Assembly (NCBI RefSeq): GCF_030272615.1
Contig: NC_081413.1
Location: 165,722,580 to 165,786,579, forward strand
Length of the DNA stretch: 64,000 nt
Origin: Cryptomeria japonica
Lineage: Eukaryota; Streptophyta; Pinopsida; Cupressales; Cupressaceae
Direction: 5' to 3'
Shown: positions 22,122-33,948 of the stretch, piece by piece
Numbering within the stretch: the stretch's first letter is position 1
How the letters are laid out: each line of letters starts with the position of its first letter
Notes under the pieces: generated by a model
What the model was told of the DNA's origin: nothing
The model's input: the letters and a program-made list of their open reading frames with translations, nothing else
Database searches by the model: none
Position numbers and translations under genes: made by a program

Positions 22122-23444
22122 TGTATATTAACCTGCAACATTGGTAAAAACAAAAATTATTGTACTAAAAAAAAATACAGCAATTTGAACATGAATTTTT
22201 TTTATATGTAAAATTTAAATGCATTTGAAAAGCTGAAACGTAATACGGTAATAGTAATTGAATTAATGAATTTAACAAAATTAACATCTTTTTAACCCTG
22301 CTTTTATGTATATCTTTCGATCTTTTGGTTGTAATGGGTTGCAGGGGCCCATCAAAACCTGTTTTCCCTTATTCAAAAACATCTTTTTAACCCTTACACA
22401 TAAACTCTATCTTTAGGAAAAAAATTTAAAAAAACTTCCAATAAATGTGTAAATGTAAACCATTTAAAGTTTAATCAACAAATAAATTTACATAAATTGA
22501 ATCAATTCAATGCAATATAATATGTGAATTTTACATGCTTAAAAAATTTATACGACTCATAAATTTCCATGCTTGAAAAAGAGGAATATAAAATAATTAA
22601 CTAACCTCGTGCAGATCAAAAACACCAAAAATTGTTCTTTAAATCCCCTAAAAAATCTTTCCAGTTTTCTCTACAATGCTCTAATGTTGTTGTGTCTTCA
22701 ACATGGACAACTCGGACTTTTAAAGGCAAAAATCTTCATCTTTTCCACATTTTTCTGCATTTTTCACACGTTGCTAGCAAAATGCTAGTCAAGTCATCAA
22801 ACTCACCAAGCACACACCCAACAACTCAACAAATTATGTGAAAATTTCAGCGAAAAAACTCAATGGCGAGTAATTGATGACTCGCCGAGTCTGTGAACTA
22901 TGCTTTCAAATTATACATCACCTTATTAACCTAAATTAAGTATAACATACAGTTATTTACCTGAAGCACATGAATAAAAGCGTAGGCGCAATTTTTTAAA
23001 TCAATTGATAAGTAACATATGGCTGTCAAAAGTAAGTGAAAAGAAAAGTGCATAGTTGTGTAAAATGTACTTGATATGGACATGGCTGAAATTGACAAAT
23101 TCCCTTGCCATGAACAACCCTTTCAAGTTAGGACACACATAATTGTGACACAAACACATATGTTGTGTTAATTGATAGCCACCATGTTCTATTAAGGTGT
23201 GTTTTCTGTAATGCAATTAACCCCTCCAACCCCTTCTTTATTTCTCAATCTTGGTGTTGTTGGCCAAACTTTCTCGAGCAAAATTTGAGATTAAACAATT
23301 TGCATGTTATTTAGTACTTATGTTAATAGTCTATCCATATCTATCATCGATAAAAAGCATTGATACTTATTATGAATTGATGCCTCACACTACATCATAT
23401 TTTCTTTCTAAGAAGTTTTTTATTCTACAAATCTTGGTTAGACC
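22122..23444. other. non-coding stretch, possible hAT 5' flank
   Basis: AT-rich. The only notable signal is GGCGAGTAATTGATGACTCG followed by CCGAGTC (22864-22890), a small palindrome typical of hAT subterminal repeats. A 121-codon open frame at 23251-23616 crosses into the following LTR and has no recognised domain. Confidence 0.35.
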
Positions 23445-23780
23445 TGTTGTGACATTTTCACACATCATCCCATTGCAAATGGAGACCCCCTACTTTTTAG
23501 GCCTTTCTAGTCTTTTGGTTTTTTGTTGTTGGGTCTTTTCGCGGCAATCTCGTCAATCTCTCTCTAAGTTTGTGAGTGTTCGAGGGTCATTTGGAGTTAA
23601 TCTGCTTTTCGTTTGAGCGAGTTTGGTGAAGTCTAGGGACTGTTTTGCCCTTTTTTGGGATTTCTACCTTTTGTTCTAGATTTTAGGGGTTTCTATTAGG
23701 GTTTTGGAAAAACTAAACATACGACTCGAATCAAGACCCTTCAAGGAACCTCCCAGTAAAATTTGAGCCAAAACGGAGCA

Positions 23781-23915
23781 ACTTTCTATTTTTAGAAAGT
23801 TCCTAATTTTTAGAGATTTTGTCGAGTCCCGGAATGTCGTCATTTTGCCAAAAAAAAAACTTACTATTTTTAGTAATTTCTATTTTTAGTAAGTTTCTAT
23901 TTATAGTAAGTCATT
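23781..23915 (+). repeat. cluster of TTTT-loop hairpins in LTR A
   Basis: ACTTTCTATTTTTAGAAAGT (23781-23800) can pair with itself as an 8-bp stem. It is followed by TTACTATTTTTAGTAA (23861-23876) and two further TTTCTATTT(T/A)TAGTAAGT words. The stems differ but stay complementary; the A/T loop is constant. Confidence 0.75.
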
Positions 23916-24162
23916 CTTGTATCCTGTCTAGGGGTCTAACGTTGAAACTTTAAGGGCATCTGTTTTTAGAAAGTTTGTTCTGTCAGGACCATTCGGGCAA
24001 AAGGTGACAAAGATCAAGCATTTACAACTATTTCTAATTCCGAAAAGTCAGAAAGCAAACAAAGAAAGCCAGAAGATGGTTGAGTGCTAGAAGCCCACTC
24101 CTGAAATGGAAAGCTTGGGAAAACTCTCTCTATCTGGAAAAATCATCCCAAATTCTTACAAG

Positions 24163-24830
24163 CGCCAAAATCAAGGAGGCATGGAGGATTCACAAATTTC
24201 ATTGAATCCTCCACCAATGCAAAATTCCGCCCAAGATGAAGGACAAGTGCCAAAATCAAGGAGGCATGGAGGATTCACAAAATTCATTGAATCCTCCACC
24301 AATGCAAAATTCCGCCCAAGATGAAGGACAGGCGTGCCAAAAATCAAGGAGGCATGGAGGATTCACAAATTTCACTGAATCCTCTACCAATACAAAACTC
24401 TGCCCAAGATGAAGGACAGGCGCCAAAATCAAGGAGGCATGGAGGATTCACAATTAAATGAAATTCCTCCTCCACAGTGAAATTCCACCCAAACACTCAG
24501 CAGGGCGCCAAGATGGAGGGGTCATGGAGGATTCAACATTTGATGAAATTCCTCCTCCACGGTGAAATTCCGCCCAAGGCATGGTGAAGGCACCAAAACA
24601 AGGAAGTGATGGAAGATTCCAAACAAAGTGTGAATTCCTTTGCACATGGAAGGGCGCCAAAGTGGATGATGCATGGAAAAATGTTGAAGTTAAGAATTCC
24701 TTGCCTTAGGGAGAATTGCGCCTATGGAAGGTACCAAGGCGCCAAAACTTGATGGTCATGGAAAGCTTCAACAAAGTCACAAAATTCCTTACCAGTGCGG
24801 AATCATTGCCCAAGTCCAAAGGCAAGTCCA
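24163..24830 (+). repeat. tandem array, about 85-bp unit, eight copies
   Basis: Unit starts CGCCAAAATCAAGGAGGCAT and ends in ATTCCGCCCAAGATGAAGG. Copies begin near 24163, 24248, 24335, 24421, 24505, 24591, 24654 and 24739. The first three are nearly identical; later copies are progressively diverged, with one shortened to 63 bp. Short open frames here simply follow the repeat. Confidence 0.92.
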
Positions 24831-26173
24831 AAGGCAGGTGCCTAAGTTCAGGGATCAAGGATGAATGCTTCAAAATGAGATTTCCTCCATCAAGGTCAAA
24901 ATTCCATGCCCAGTCAAGAAGTTGAAGAGAAATTTTCTGAGGCATGGAAATAATGAAATTTCTTCACCAAGCTGGACTCCACGTTCAAGTCAAAGAATGA
25001 AGAGAAATTGTCTAAGGCATGAAAATCCAAGGGTTAAGAAGAATAAAAAGCAAAAATCCCCTTGAGAAAATTTTTTAAATTTCCATTGTTTAGACACCAA
25101 ATCTTATCAAAATCTGAAATTTTTTGCAGATTTGGACTCGTGGGAGAATTCTCTCTCCTGGACCTAAGTCCTAAATTTTAGGAAATTTCCTAAAAAATAG
25201 GAGATGTGAAAATTGGTCGAAAAACTCCCTGCAAACATGATGAATTCAAAGAGCACAAAAATTCCTTCCCTCGGGAACAATTGCACCCAAGAAGAAGAAA
25301 TTCCAAGAAAGTGAAAAAATTGACTAAGTGATGGAAATTTCTTCCTTCACAACAAAATTCTTGGAAAAGGTGAGAATTTGGCTAAGTGTTGGAAATTCCT
25401 TCCTTCACGACAGAATTCTTGGAAAAGGTGAAAAATTGGCTAAGGCATGAAGAATTTCCTTCCTTAGGGATAAGGAACAAATTTCTTTCCAAAGGAGAAT
25501 TCCTTCACAACGTGAATTCCACGTCGGGATGAATTGAAGGTGGAAAAACAATTTCTTGGCAAGGAAAGAATCAGGGATGAACTGAACAAGAAATTTCCCC
25601 CAAGAAAAGTTTTTAAAAATCCATTCTCGTGCATCAAATCACATCCAAATTTCAAAAAATTTACAGATTTGGATTCGTATGAGAATTTCTCTCCTAGACT
25701 GTGGAACCCTAATTTGGAAATTTTCCTAAAAAATAGGGAATGTGCAGAATTGATGAAAAACCTTCTTCAAGCAAGGAAAGTTGAGATTTCAAGAAAATTC
25801 TTCCTGAATCGAATTATCCCTCTCCAACAATTCTGGATGTCCAAGAGCGGATATACGACGACGGGGTCCACTTGCATGGCAAGGATCTAATGAACATGTG
25901 GAAGTAGTGGCGCATTCATTACTGGAATATTTATGGCAGATTCCTTTTACATGCAGCCGCCGCATGTGGAAATGATGAAGCATTTATGGCATCATGGGTG
26001 ATCTTTGCATGAGGGTACATTCATTGCATAGTGGGCACTTTTTAAATGTAATGGTTAATTAATGCTTTATGGGTGCCATTTTTGGCAGGATTGTAATTAA
26101 TTGTATATGGGCTTTATGGGTGTTAAATGTTGATTCCCACCTTGTTGCATCTTGAGTGGAGAATCTTTTAGTG

Positions 26174-26224
26174 AAAACCCTAATTAGGGTTTTGCATGTA
26201 ATCATGGCATGAGGCCTATATAAA
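26174..26224 (+). promoter_or_regulatory. LTR A promoter: palindromic telo-box and TATA box
   Basis: AAAACCCTAATTAGGGTTTT at 26174-26193 is a perfect palindrome containing the telo-box AAACCCTAA on both strands. TATATAAA follows at 26217-26224, with GGAGTGACC directly downstream. Confidence 0.75.
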
Positions 26225-27038
26225 GGAGTGACCCCCCTCATTTGTAAAGGTGGGAGACTTGTATGAAATTTGTTGCGATAAGTTTTGAGATAATAACAAT
26301 GAAACATTGTTCTCTGATGGTGTCCACTTAAGTTATTTTTGCAAAGCTTGCATGATTTCACCTTCCTCACTTAGATTAGAAATAGTAAAGTGCTTTGATT
26401 TCAATGGAGAATGTAATGGTGTCTGATGAATTTCCATGGTTCATACTTTTTGCATCTTGCTGATTGTAAGTTGCAGTGTAAAGTTAGTCTGAGCCCCCTA
26501 AATTTGTGCTAAGTTCAATTGTGGATAGTCGTTTGGATTGCGTCGTTTTTGGGTATTCAAATGTACTTTCTCGATTTGAAAATCCTCTAGCATCCCCAGA
26601 AGATTGCACCGGTTCTTGCGGAGGTGTAGTTGACCTTGGCAAAGCAAAGCTTGGTTTATTTGGAATTTGTCCACCAAAGCACTATTCATTGTTATCACTA
26701 CCCTTAGGAGTAGATTTAGATCCTTCTAAAGCCTTTCCCTTTTAATTTCAGTTCATTTTAGTCCATTCGAAGCAGCAACATCGCAAAATTGCCATATCCG
26801 ACGATAGAGTTCCAGCCACAACAAAAAGTGAAAGAATGATGCAAACGTAAGTCCCCTTGGATTACCAGCAATCACATCAGCCAACTGAGTCATGTCCGTA
26901 GCATAAATGAACCTTGGAGTCGATTGTTTGAACTTCTTGCAATCTTAGCATGTAATCGCACTTTGATCATTAGAGAGTGAAGTGACTGTTAGGCAACTTT
27001 ATTCTGTGATCGACGTAGTCATAAAAAACACGCCAACG

Positions 27039-27185
27039 GAATTGGCGCTAGAAGGAGGGCTGATCACGATGAATACCTGAACAGCTGAACTCCAAGTCAT
27101 ATCAATTCATATTTGCAAGGAGTAATCTTAAGGACTTTTTTCACCCTCCTCCCGCAACCAACAGAATTGACGCTAGAAGGAGGGC
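27039..27185 (+). mobile_element. truncated gypsy-type internal start with primer site
   Basis: Right after LTR A comes GAATTGGCGCTAGAAGGAGG, which resembles gypsy primer sites (TTGGCGC core). A second near-copy, GAATTGACGCTAGAAGGAGG, lies at about 27164-27183 and joins directly to CCCCCTACTTTTTGC of LTR C. So the 5' end of an element is joined to a 5'-truncated second LTR, with no gag or pol between. Confidence 0.6.
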
Positions 27186-27657
27186 CCCCTACTTTTTGCT
27201 TGCTAGGTTAGTTTTCTTTGCTTTGTTGTCTGGTCTTCGCTATTAGCCTTTGCATTGGAGAGTTGTCAGGGAGATCATTGGGATAGCAAGGTCTGCTTGA
27301 GTTGAGGTGGGTCAGTAGGTGGTCCAAGTTAGGGTCTCTTTGAAGGTCTTCTCTAGGTCAAGCTTTGCTCTTGTTTTTAGGTTAAGTCTTGATTGAGTTT
27401 GAGCAAGTCCTTATAACTTGCTAGGAGTCTTGCCTTTTGAGAACTATGTCTCTGAGTTAAGGAAGTGAATGAAGGTTTGTGAGTGAGTATCATCAAGGAT
27501 TTTCCCTTTAAGGGTTTGAGATTGGTTCAGTTGATGAATAATGAAGTTCTAGGCATTGATTGATCTGATACTGACCCATTTTGCCCTTAGAAATGCCTAA
27601 CAACCAAGTCTACATTTGAAAATTTGGAGAAAGGTCAAGAATTTGAGCATTTTAGTA

Positions 27658-29592
27658 AATTTCGCTCCTAACCCTTCCAAAGGGTCCAGAGCGAATTTCC
27701 TTAGACTCCTCTCTTGCTCCCAGTCTAGACCTCAAAGCTTGCTCCTACGTCTTGATTGTGTGAGGAATGACCTATTTTTGCCTTGTGAACAAGTTAGAGC
27801 GAGAGGGGGAAATGAGAAAATTGAGCCTAAAACATGAATTTCGCTACTGACCCTTCCAAAGGGTCCAGAGCGAAATTCCTAGATAGTTCCTGTCCTTCCA
27901 AAGGTACCTAAGCGAAATTGTTAAAATGCAATTTTCATTCAACGTTTTGGCTAGGCACTTCCTTAAGGTCGTTTGTTGGTATATCCTAAGGTGAGAACAA
28001 TGTGAGTGATATTTAAGGCTAATTTCTCAATTTCGCTCTTGACCCTTCCAAAGGGTCCAAAGCGAATTTCCTTGGATCTCCCCAAATTTGCATCAAGCTT
28101 AGGCTCCATGGCATTAATTGAGGTTAACTGAACTTGGAGGCGCCCTTAGACATGCATTTGAGTAGGTCCTAGTCACTAAACGTTATGAATTTGAGCAATA
28201 AGGAAGAATTTCGCTCCTAACCCTTCCAAAGGGTCCAAAGCGAATTTCCTTGGATCTCTCTTCTTGGTCCTAATTTGCAGTATAAACCTTGTCCCTAGGG
28301 CGTTATTGAGAGAGTATTGATGTGTGCAATAAAGTCAAGTGATGAGAAGGTCAATAATTTGGGCATAATCACAAATTTTTGCTCCTAACCCTTCCAAAGG
28401 GTCCAGAGCGAAATTCCCTAAATAACCTAAATCCTCACTAGAAGCTTTGAATGGCGGACATACATGGCAAGGAAGGGATTCAAAAAAAGACAACTCTAAA
28501 GCAAGCTAAGTGAAAAAGGATGAGAATTGAGCCAAAAAGAGAATTTCGCTCCTGACCCTTCCAGAGCGAATTTCTCCATGAAGCATTATACCTTGCTCCA
28601 ACCTACGAACTAACTCATTCCCAAGCATTTTTTGAAGGCAAAAGACTTGTTTTTTATGATTAAAGGATGAGAAATGGAGTTTTGTGAAGGAAAATCAAGT
28701 AAAACATGAATTTCGCTCCTAGGATAACTTATTTCCTCACCAAAACTTTGAAATAGACACACCACTGTGAGAGCAAGTTAGCTTAAATATGATAAGATAA
28801 AGGGGAATGGGCAAGTCCAAGGCAAGTTGGATGTGGATTGAGCCTTAAAATGTCAATTCCGCTCCTGACCCTTCCAAAAGGTCCAAAGCGAAATTTCTAG
28901 ATGGGATCTCAATTTCACCTAGTGCACTAAGGCAACCTTATTTTGATGACAAATTGACTTGATCATGGTAAGAGGAGGTTTGATAAGACAAGTTTAAGGT
29001 GATTTAGGAGAAAAGGAAGTGTAAAATGAGCCTAAGGAAGAATTTCGCTCCTGACCCTTCCAAAGGATCTAGAGCGAAATTTCATAAACCTCTTTTTTAT
29101 TCCTTGTTTGAAGACCAAGTTTTTGTTCCTAGGACATGGTTGAGGGAGAATTGACGTGTACTTGCCTTGAGAAGTGATTTGGAGCAAAAGAAATGATAAA
29201 ATTGAGACTTAATCACAAATTTCGCTCCTGACCCTCTCAAAGGGTCCAAAGCGAAATCCTTAGGACTCCATATTTTCACCTTGTTTCGAGCTAGGATGGA
29301 GGCTAGTTGCATAATCATGATGGAAGGAGGTTTGACAAGTCAAGATCAAGGCATAATGATGATGAATGGAAGATGAATGGTGTCAAAAAGCAAATTTTGC
29401 TCCTAACCCTTCCAAAGGGTCTAGAGCGAAATTCCTAGAAGGTCTAATATTTTGCCTAGGTCCTTGAGCAAAACCTATCTCTAAGCAATTTTGAAGGCAA
29501 GTGACTTGTAGGAAAATGAAGTTTCATGAAGGAAAATCAAACAAAATGTTAATTTCGCTCCTGACCCTTCCAGAGGGTCCTGAGCGAATTTT
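27658..29592 (+). repeat. array of 12 hairpin motifs at about 172-bp spacing
   Basis: The conserved core reads AATTTCGCTCCTGACCC then TTCCAAAGGGTCCAGAGCG then AAATT. The outer 8-9 bases and the inner GACCCTT/AAGGGTC pair, giving a hairpin. Copies start near 27658, 27837, 28029, 28207, 28374, 28542, 28709, 28855, 29041, 29218, 29393 and 29551; copy 6 lacks the middle and copy 7 only the left arm. Extra half-copies lie near 27886 and 29599. The spacers between cores are weakly similar, so the whole ~172-bp unit appears to have been amplified. Confidence 0.92.
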
Positions 29593-30345
29593 ATTATAGG
29601 GCCTATCCTTGAAGAGGATCCAAAGCAAAATTAATCCTAATGCCTTATTTAGGATGATTTAAGGTAAGAAATGCTATGTTAGAATGTATATCATGTGTAC
29701 TTGACACCATCCTAGTTTGTTTTGCAAATCAACAAAATCGAACTAGAAGGAAGAACAGACAAGGAGGACCTATTCAAGTTTCATCATCACTAAGGACGCC
29801 TTGGATGCATGAGAAGGTACTCAAGGTGCTACTAAATTGAAGGACTTTGAATGATCAACAATTGCAAGCAATGTGTTGGAACTATCCTCAAAGAGATCAC
29901 AGGATGACAGAGAAGAAGGATCTTACAAACATTTCAAGGTGATATGAGCTACCAAAGGAGGAGTGACTTGACCGAGAAGTAGGCTTCATCAAACACATGG
30001 GAGTCAAGGAGGTACATCATTCATCGAGTACATTGAGGACAAAGGGAGATCAACCAAGGTCAGTGCAAGGGTATGTTGAAGAAGCAGATAGTTTCAAAAG
30101 AATTAATCAAAGTTAGCTTCTCAACATCACCAAATTGAGTATCAAAAGAGATACGAGCAAGTACCAAACAAGGTGGCATCCCAATCACTATTCCTCCAGT
30201 CAAATAGCTCCACCTCAACATGTCCAGATTCAATGTACCTGACTCACCAGTGATGACACAAACTTCGAGGCATCGACCCCTGCTTCCTATTGGTTCTCAA
30301 ATTTTGAATGTAATTTTATCATTGGCTAAAGGAGTTTGTTATAAC

Positions 30346-30435
30346 AAACCCTAACTAGGATTTCCATCTTGTAATCCTAGCCATTGATTGTAAATCAATT
30401 AGAGCCATTGAATTGTAAAGAGCTCTCTATATAAA
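30346..30435 (+). promoter_or_regulatory. LTR C promoter: telo-box and TATA box
   Basis: AAACCCTAACTAGGATTT at 30346-30363 is a decayed version of the palindromic telo-box, and TATATAAA lies at 30428-30435. Confidence 0.65.
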
Positions 30436-31848
30436 GCTCTGGCTCTTCATTTGTGAAAAAAAATAGTTGGTTAATTTAATAGCTAAGAGTTAGTAGCTAG
30501 AATAGTGAATAGAATAGCAATTAGATTAGATTAGGAAGAGAAGGCAAGGAATTGTTGCCTTGATTGTAAATGAACTCCATTTTTCATTGAAGTTATGGTG
30601 AAGTGTGTTGTTCCTTTGCAATATGCATGGTCTCTTGTTGAATCTTCATTCTTAGATGGTAAATAATTAGATTGAATGAAAGAAGTTACTGAATGCACTC
30701 GCGTGGAATTTGCCTAGTCCAAACCACTAGCCTCTTGTTGATCGTAAGTGCACCCTGCGTGGTCAACTGGCATAGGATGAGCTTAATCTCAAGTCATCAA
30801 GTGTCTATTGTTCATGCATTAACTTGAATGACGATCAGTGTTTGACAGTAATGATTTGAACATCTTTAGAACTACCTTGGAAGATCGCACTGAGCTAGTG
30901 TTGAATTGTTCAACCTGATGGTGAGACCCAACCCAGAAGGACTCCAACTAGTCATTCATTCATACATCTTCTCGCATTCTAGGTCTTAAAGTAGACTTTC
31001 TGAGCCTTTCACCCTTTGCTATTTTTTTATTATCCCGATGAGTAGATAGGACTTGAGTTCCAGCAAATCAGACGCTCAGGCGTTCGAATGTAAGTCCCCT
31101 TGTGATTCCAGCATAATCACATCAAACCAAATTGAGCTTATCCACACATAGAAACCCTACATACCTGTTGTGACCTTTTTTCACACATCGCCCCATTGCA
31201 AATGGGAACCCTCTCTTTTCCTGCTTTCTAGGGTTTTGTTAGTGTCCTATGACCTTTTGTTGCAGTTTCACCAAGCCTTGTCCAATTCAAAGCATTTCAG
31301 ACCCTGACGATTGAAAGTTAGTTTTTGCAAGTTATGTGATTCTGAAATGCGAACACCACCAGAGTGCTTAGAGAGGCCAAAGGACGAAGATCGCAATTGA
31401 TTTGGATGAATTTAGACAACTTTCTATTTAGAAAGTTTGCTTTTTTGCTTTTTCCTATTTTTTAGGAAGTTTTGTTTTTGGCATTTTCAGCCCGATCCCT
31501 GGTATGGCTATTTTTAGAAAGTTTTTCCTACTTTTTAGAGATCCCTGCTTTTTGCTTTTTCGGGATGCGAACCTAGGGTTTACACTTGCACCACTGACCA
31601 GCTTCGACCAAAACTCGAAAATTCCAAGTTTTGACCTAAAACAGCTAAATCCCTAGATTTTAGGGATCATATTGCTTCAGATGATCTACCTAGGCATGGA
31701 TTTGAAATTTCAAGTTAATTTGGTTAAATTTGATTAAGATGTGAAATTTTGAAATTTTTCTAAGAATTTTTCTAAGTCTAGCTAACAAGGGTTTTTGCAG
31801 GTTCAAATGATGTCATGATGTGGGAGGCCATGAAGAGAAGACCCTCCT

Positions 31849-33091
31849 AAAGTCTGCCATGTGTTGAAGAGGCCATGATGGCCAACACTCCAAAGTCCGC
31901 CATTGTCATGAAGAAGCTTTGAGGATGGTCTTCAAAGTCCGCCATTCATGTTGGGAAGGCTATGAGGAGCCTTGCTAGAAGTCCGCCCATGAGGGAGCAC
32001 CTTCCAAAGTCCGCCATGTGTGTGTGGGGTACTTGGGGAGACACCACCAAAGTACGCCATGCCTTGAGCCCCCTCAAAACTCCGCCCAAGGTCTTCAAAT
32101 GGTGGAGAAGCCACCAAAGTCCGCCCAAGAGCACCTTCCAAAGTCCGCCATGCAACTTGGGGAGCCCAAAGGAGATGCCATAGAAGTCCGCCCAAGGTAG
32201 GAGTCTCTAAAGTCCGCCATAGGTCAAGAAGGCCAAGGAAAGGGGTTATCAAAACTCCGACATGCTTTGAAGCCTTGGTGGCCAACACCTAAAACTCCGC
32301 CCTATCCTAGCTCCTTGATGACCTTCCTAAACTCCGCCTTGGTTGAGGTCTCTCCAAACTCCGCCCTATGTTGAGAGATGCCTAAAGTCTGCCTTGGAAA
32401 GGTCATCTCAAACTCCACCCTCCTTGATGTCTCATGAAAGTCCGCCATGCTTGAGGAGGTAATCCAAAGTTCGCCATGAAGGAATGCCCTCCAAAGTCCG
32501 CCATGTGGGAGCCTTGTCAAAACTCTGCCATGTATAGGTTAAGTTTGGAAGCCCATGAGGAGAGGTCTTAGAAGTCCGCCATGAAGGGGTATAGCCTAAA
32601 TCCCGCCATGTAGAGGAGTCTCCAAAGTCCGCCATAGGTCAAGAAGACTAAGGAGAGGGAGCCCAAAACTCCGCCCTCCTTGGTGCCACCACTAAAGTCC
32701 GCCCTACCCTAGCAAAATGATGGTGATCTCAGGGAAGTCCGCCCATGTTGGAGAAGTCTTCAAACTCCGACCAAGATGCTAAGTCATGGAAGAAGAGCCA
32801 TATGAAAAGTCTGCCCTCTAGGGACCTTCTAGAAGTCTGCCATGCTGGTTGAAGACCAGCAAAAGTCCGCCATGTCTTGGGAAGATGTCCTCAAACTCCG
32901 CCTTGACTTAACCATGACTAAGCTAGAGGAATGTCCAAAGTCCGCTATGCTTGAAGGAGAAGTCTTCAAACTCCGCCCAAGATGCTAAGTATGATGTTGA
33001 AGAGCCTTCTCAAACTCCGCCATGCCTTGGAGAGGTAAGGAAAGTCCGCCCAAGTTTGAGGAAGATGAAGGTAAGCCTCCAAAAGTCCGCC
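31849..33091 (+). repeat. minisatellite: about 38 copies of AAAGTCCGCC(A/C)
   Basis: The decamer AAAGTCCGCC, with variants AAACTCCGCC and AAGTCTGCC, recurs roughly every 24-46 bases. It is usually followed by ATG or CAAG and preceded by CTC or TCC. Spacers vary in length and sequence but recycle words such as AAGATGCTAAG and GGTCAAGAAGGC. Open frames on both strands in this region are by-products of the repetition. Confidence 0.93.
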
Positions 33092-33948
33092 TACACATGA
33101 AAGTCAAGAAAAATCAATAAAAATGCAAGTGATGTCATGAAAATCCTTCAAGATTTCGAACTTAGAAGCCAAAATGGAAAGTTTTTCAGAAAGAGAATAT
33201 TGGAAGATTAATAATTATGTCAACTTATAAGCCAAATTGGAAACGTTTGGAAGATATTTTCTTAGAATTGGGAAACATGACAACACTTTACTAAAGAATG
33301 AAGTTAAAATTGGAAACATGAGTTGGAAGATTTTAAGGGTTTCTGATAGAGGATTTAACTTTATTAACAAATACTTCGTTGTAAACTTCATTTCTACACC
33401 AAGAAGTTTGAAAATATTAAGGAGAGCATAGTAAAATACTTTCAGTTTGGAGTTCATCTGGAGAAAGTTTTGGATATTGCTAGAAGTTGGATAAACTTTT
33501 TTGACAAAAGTTTCACAGATTTTTGGAGAAAGACAACCAGTATAAGGAAGAATTATTGAATCTCTGCTGAATTTTTGAGTATTTTTGAGAAATTTCCAGC
33601 CTTACTTCCGTTTATTCGCAGGTGAAATTAAATTCATGATGCAGATTTATGTATTTTCTGAGTTTTTTCCAGAGTTTGAGAAATGATTTTTAGTGAATTT
33701 GTTCGAATTTCTAAGGGAGGAAAATCATTTTTTTTTGGCTAAGTATAAGAAATTTTCAGAGTTATAACACTTGGTGTTGGATTGTGATCACAGTTATCTT
33801 GAAGGTTGGAGAAATTACATGTGAAAATCCCATTCTCGTGGCTAAGTATGAAAATGAAATAAAATCTCCAAACACCTAGCCGTTCGCAGCCTCGATTTTC
33901 TTTAATCCAAGATAGATTTCTAACTTACTTTCCTTTGGTTTTACAGGT

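Larger units (their letters stand above)
23445..27038 (+). repeat. giant LTR A with internal 85-bp array
   Basis: Starts TGTTGTGACATTTTCACAC and ends in AAAAAACACGCCAACG at 27038 (CA expected, CG found), followed immediately by a gypsy-like primer site GAATTGGCGCTAGAAGG. Its start matches LTR B (31166), and its 3' part matches the minus-strand LTR D (61459 upward) almost word for word: GGATTACCAGCAATCACATC, AGAGTGAAGTGAC, TTAGGCAACTTTATTCTGTG. A promoter block lies at 26174-26224. An array of 85-bp units occupies 24163-24830. At about 3.6 kb it is long even for plant LTRs. It may be a 5' LTR whose internal region is cut short at 27185. Confidence 0.75.
27186..31165 (+). repeat. giant LTR C, 5' truncated, with hairpin array
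   Basis: Starts within the family at CCCCCTACTTTTTGCTTGC (compare CCCCCTACTTTTTAGG near the start of LTR A) and lacks roughly the first 50 bp. Its promoter (30346-30435) and its 3' portion (AATGTAAGTCCCCTTGTGAT, ATAATCACATCA) match A and B. It ends in ...ACATACC where LTR B starts. The central 2 kb is an array of hairpin units with no similarity to the array of A. Confidence 0.7.

Noticed and set aside
24106-24324. 72-codon open frame
   Set aside because: Translation of the 85-bp array; the peptide itself repeats.
27658-29592. CRISPR-like array (regular repeats with spacers)
   Set aside because: Plant nuclear context, 130-base spacers that are themselves related, no cas genes; it is an LTR-internal tandem array.
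31932-32635. Open frames of 60-118 codons in the TCCGCC array
   Set aside because: Repetition of AAAGTCCGCCATG removes stops periodically on both strands; the products are repeat translations.
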